A program made the translations under genes and the position numbers. Below, piece after piece: positions 13,785 to 14,519 of a stretch of 14,519 bases of DNA; positions within the stretch are counted from its first letter, which is position 1; the number at the start of each line of letters is the position of its first letter. Under the pieces are notes generated by a model. The model was not told the origin of the DNA. It did not search any database and was given only the letters and a program-made list of their open reading frames with translations. Origin of the DNA: Bacteroidaceae bacterium. GTDB lineage: Bacteria; Bacteroidota; Bacteroidia; Bacteroidales; Bacteroidaceae. Location: the NCBI GenBank assembly GCA_017618515.1, contig JAFZUB010000174.1:1-14519 (forward strand). The letters run 5' to 3'.

Positions 13785-14519
13785 TTCAAACAAATTCGTT
13801 TACTTTTAACGACGCTGTTGCTGCTCATAGTAGCGACGGCGAGTGCCGACAAGGTTCAGGTAGGGGCTCTCTACTATGAACTGTCAGGCACTGAAGCAAC
13901 AGTGGTTTACCCGGGCGAGTCAGAACCGACTGCTGCGGGAACGAACTCCTACACAGGTGATATTGTTATTCCGGCTACCATTGAGGTGGGCGGAACAACC
14001 TATAATGTCACCAAGGTAGGCGACAAAGCTTTCAGGTATTCGACCGTTACGTCGATTACCATGAACGAGGGCTTGGTTTCTGCTGGTTCTTCCTCCTTCA
14101 ACAACATGACGGAGGTAACCGAGTTGACCTTCCCCAACAGCTTTACTAAAACTGGGGGAGGTGATCCGCTAAGTGGATGTACCAATTTGAAGACCGTTAC
14201 CTTTGGCACTGGGCTTACCAAAATTTCTCAGGGCTTCTGCTTCAGCGGTACTCCTTTGGAGGATATTTATTTCTATGGACCTACTCCTCCTTCGGAAAGG
14301 GGTGGCTATTTCTGCGCAGGATGTGCTGATGTAAAAATGCACGTGCTGGAAACGGCTGTAGATGCATACACATCTGTATGGACCTCAATCGGATGGGGTA
14401 CTGCTCCTAACATTGTAGGCGATATTCCCGCAGAGTACACTTACGCTGATCTGCAGAGTGTCATTGGCGTTTATTCCAAGAAACTCTACTATGTAGGCGA
14501 CGGTCTTGGCTACTACACA
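13782..14519 (+). CDS. BspA-like leucine-rich-repeat secreted protein (N-terminal part)
   Basis: 246 residues are visible without a stop; the gene runs off the window. Residues 1-22 (MFKQIRLLLTTLLLLIVATASA) form a clear signal peptide. The following region shows LRR_5 / BspA-type repeats (treponemal LRR type): IPATIEVGGTTYNVTKVGDKAF (about 64-85), then TSITMNEGL, LTFPNSF, and LKTVTFGTGLTKISQGFCF with IYFYG. Such proteins are surface or secreted and mediate adhesion or matrix binding in oral and gut Bacteroidales and treponemes. From about residue 218 (AEYTYADLQSVIGVYSKKLYYVGDGLGYYT) the repeats end and another domain begins. It is under its own strong promoter, divergent from the operon upstream. 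The ligand, and any sorting tail beyond the window, cannot be seen. Confidence 0.88.
   Translation, partial: MFKQIRLLLTTLLLLIVATASADKVQVGALYYELSGTEATVVYPGESEPTAAGTNSYTGDIVIPATIEVGGTTYNVTKVGDKAFRYSTVTSITMNEGLVSAGSSSFNNMTEVTELTFPNSFTKTGGGDPLSGCTNLKTVTFGTGLTKISQGFCFSGTPLEDIYFYGPTPPSERGGYFCAGCADVKMHVLETAVDAYTSVWTSIGWGTAPNIVGDIPAEYTYADLQSVIGVYSKKLYYVGDGLGYYT

Overview
The window looks like a chromosomal segment from a Bacteroidota bacterium, most likely Bacteroidales and Prevotella-like. The gene content fits: a small HExxH protein, a signal-peptide bleomycin hydrolase and a BspA-type leucine-rich-repeat protein. So do the promoters of the TAnnTTTG type (TATCTTTG, TAACTTTG, TATATTTG), the absence of Shine-Dalgarno sequences and the A-rich leaders. 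Genes are of moderate GC content and spacers are AT-rich. No tRNA, rRNA, CRISPR array, insertion sequence or phage gene was seen.

Layout. (1) Plus strand, 1-1641: the last 51 residues of a polytopic membrane protein (perhaps a flippase-like LPG-synthase transmembrane family member), then pepD (M20C aminoacyl-histidine dipeptidase), closed by a perfect 14-bp stem terminator. (2) Minus strand, 6803 down to 1771, convergent with pepD: recJ, recQ (overlapping recJ by 32 bp from a TTG start), aroB, and 2 bp later a 107-residue protein with an HExxH motif. Its promoter and a structured 5' leader lie at 6842-6928. (3) Minus strand, 9693 to 7060: an M24B Xaa-Pro aminopeptidase followed by a secreted C1B bleomycin-hydrolase-like peptidase, with a promoter upstream and a terminator after. 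(4) Minus strand, 13395 to 9814: a phosphoribosyltransferase-domain protein, a CodB-like NCS1 nucleobase permease and a PatB/MalY-type C-S lyase, probably one operon. (5) Plus strand, from 13674: a strong promoter, a 5' UTR and the first 246 residues of a secreted BspA-like LRR protein that runs off the end.

How the genes fit together. Three peptidases (PepD, PepP-like, PepC-like) suggest peptide use. RecJ and RecQ are the nuclease and helicase of RecF-type end processing and are translationally coupled. The phosphoribosyltransferase, CodB and PatB group suggests uptake and conversion of a nucleobase-like or sulfur-containing compound, but no cytosine deaminase is present and the substrate is unknown.

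The most unusual signal is a recurrent class of short tandem repeats, period 7 or 8 bp and different in sequence at each place. They abut or overlap the start codons of pepD, aroB, recJ and codB and fill the leader of the M24 gene. Two more heptamer tracts lie inside coding sequence (pepD, aroB) and are translated. The codB spacer consists of exactly six octamer-sized units from stop codon to start codon. This is seen directly; its function, if any, is unknown.
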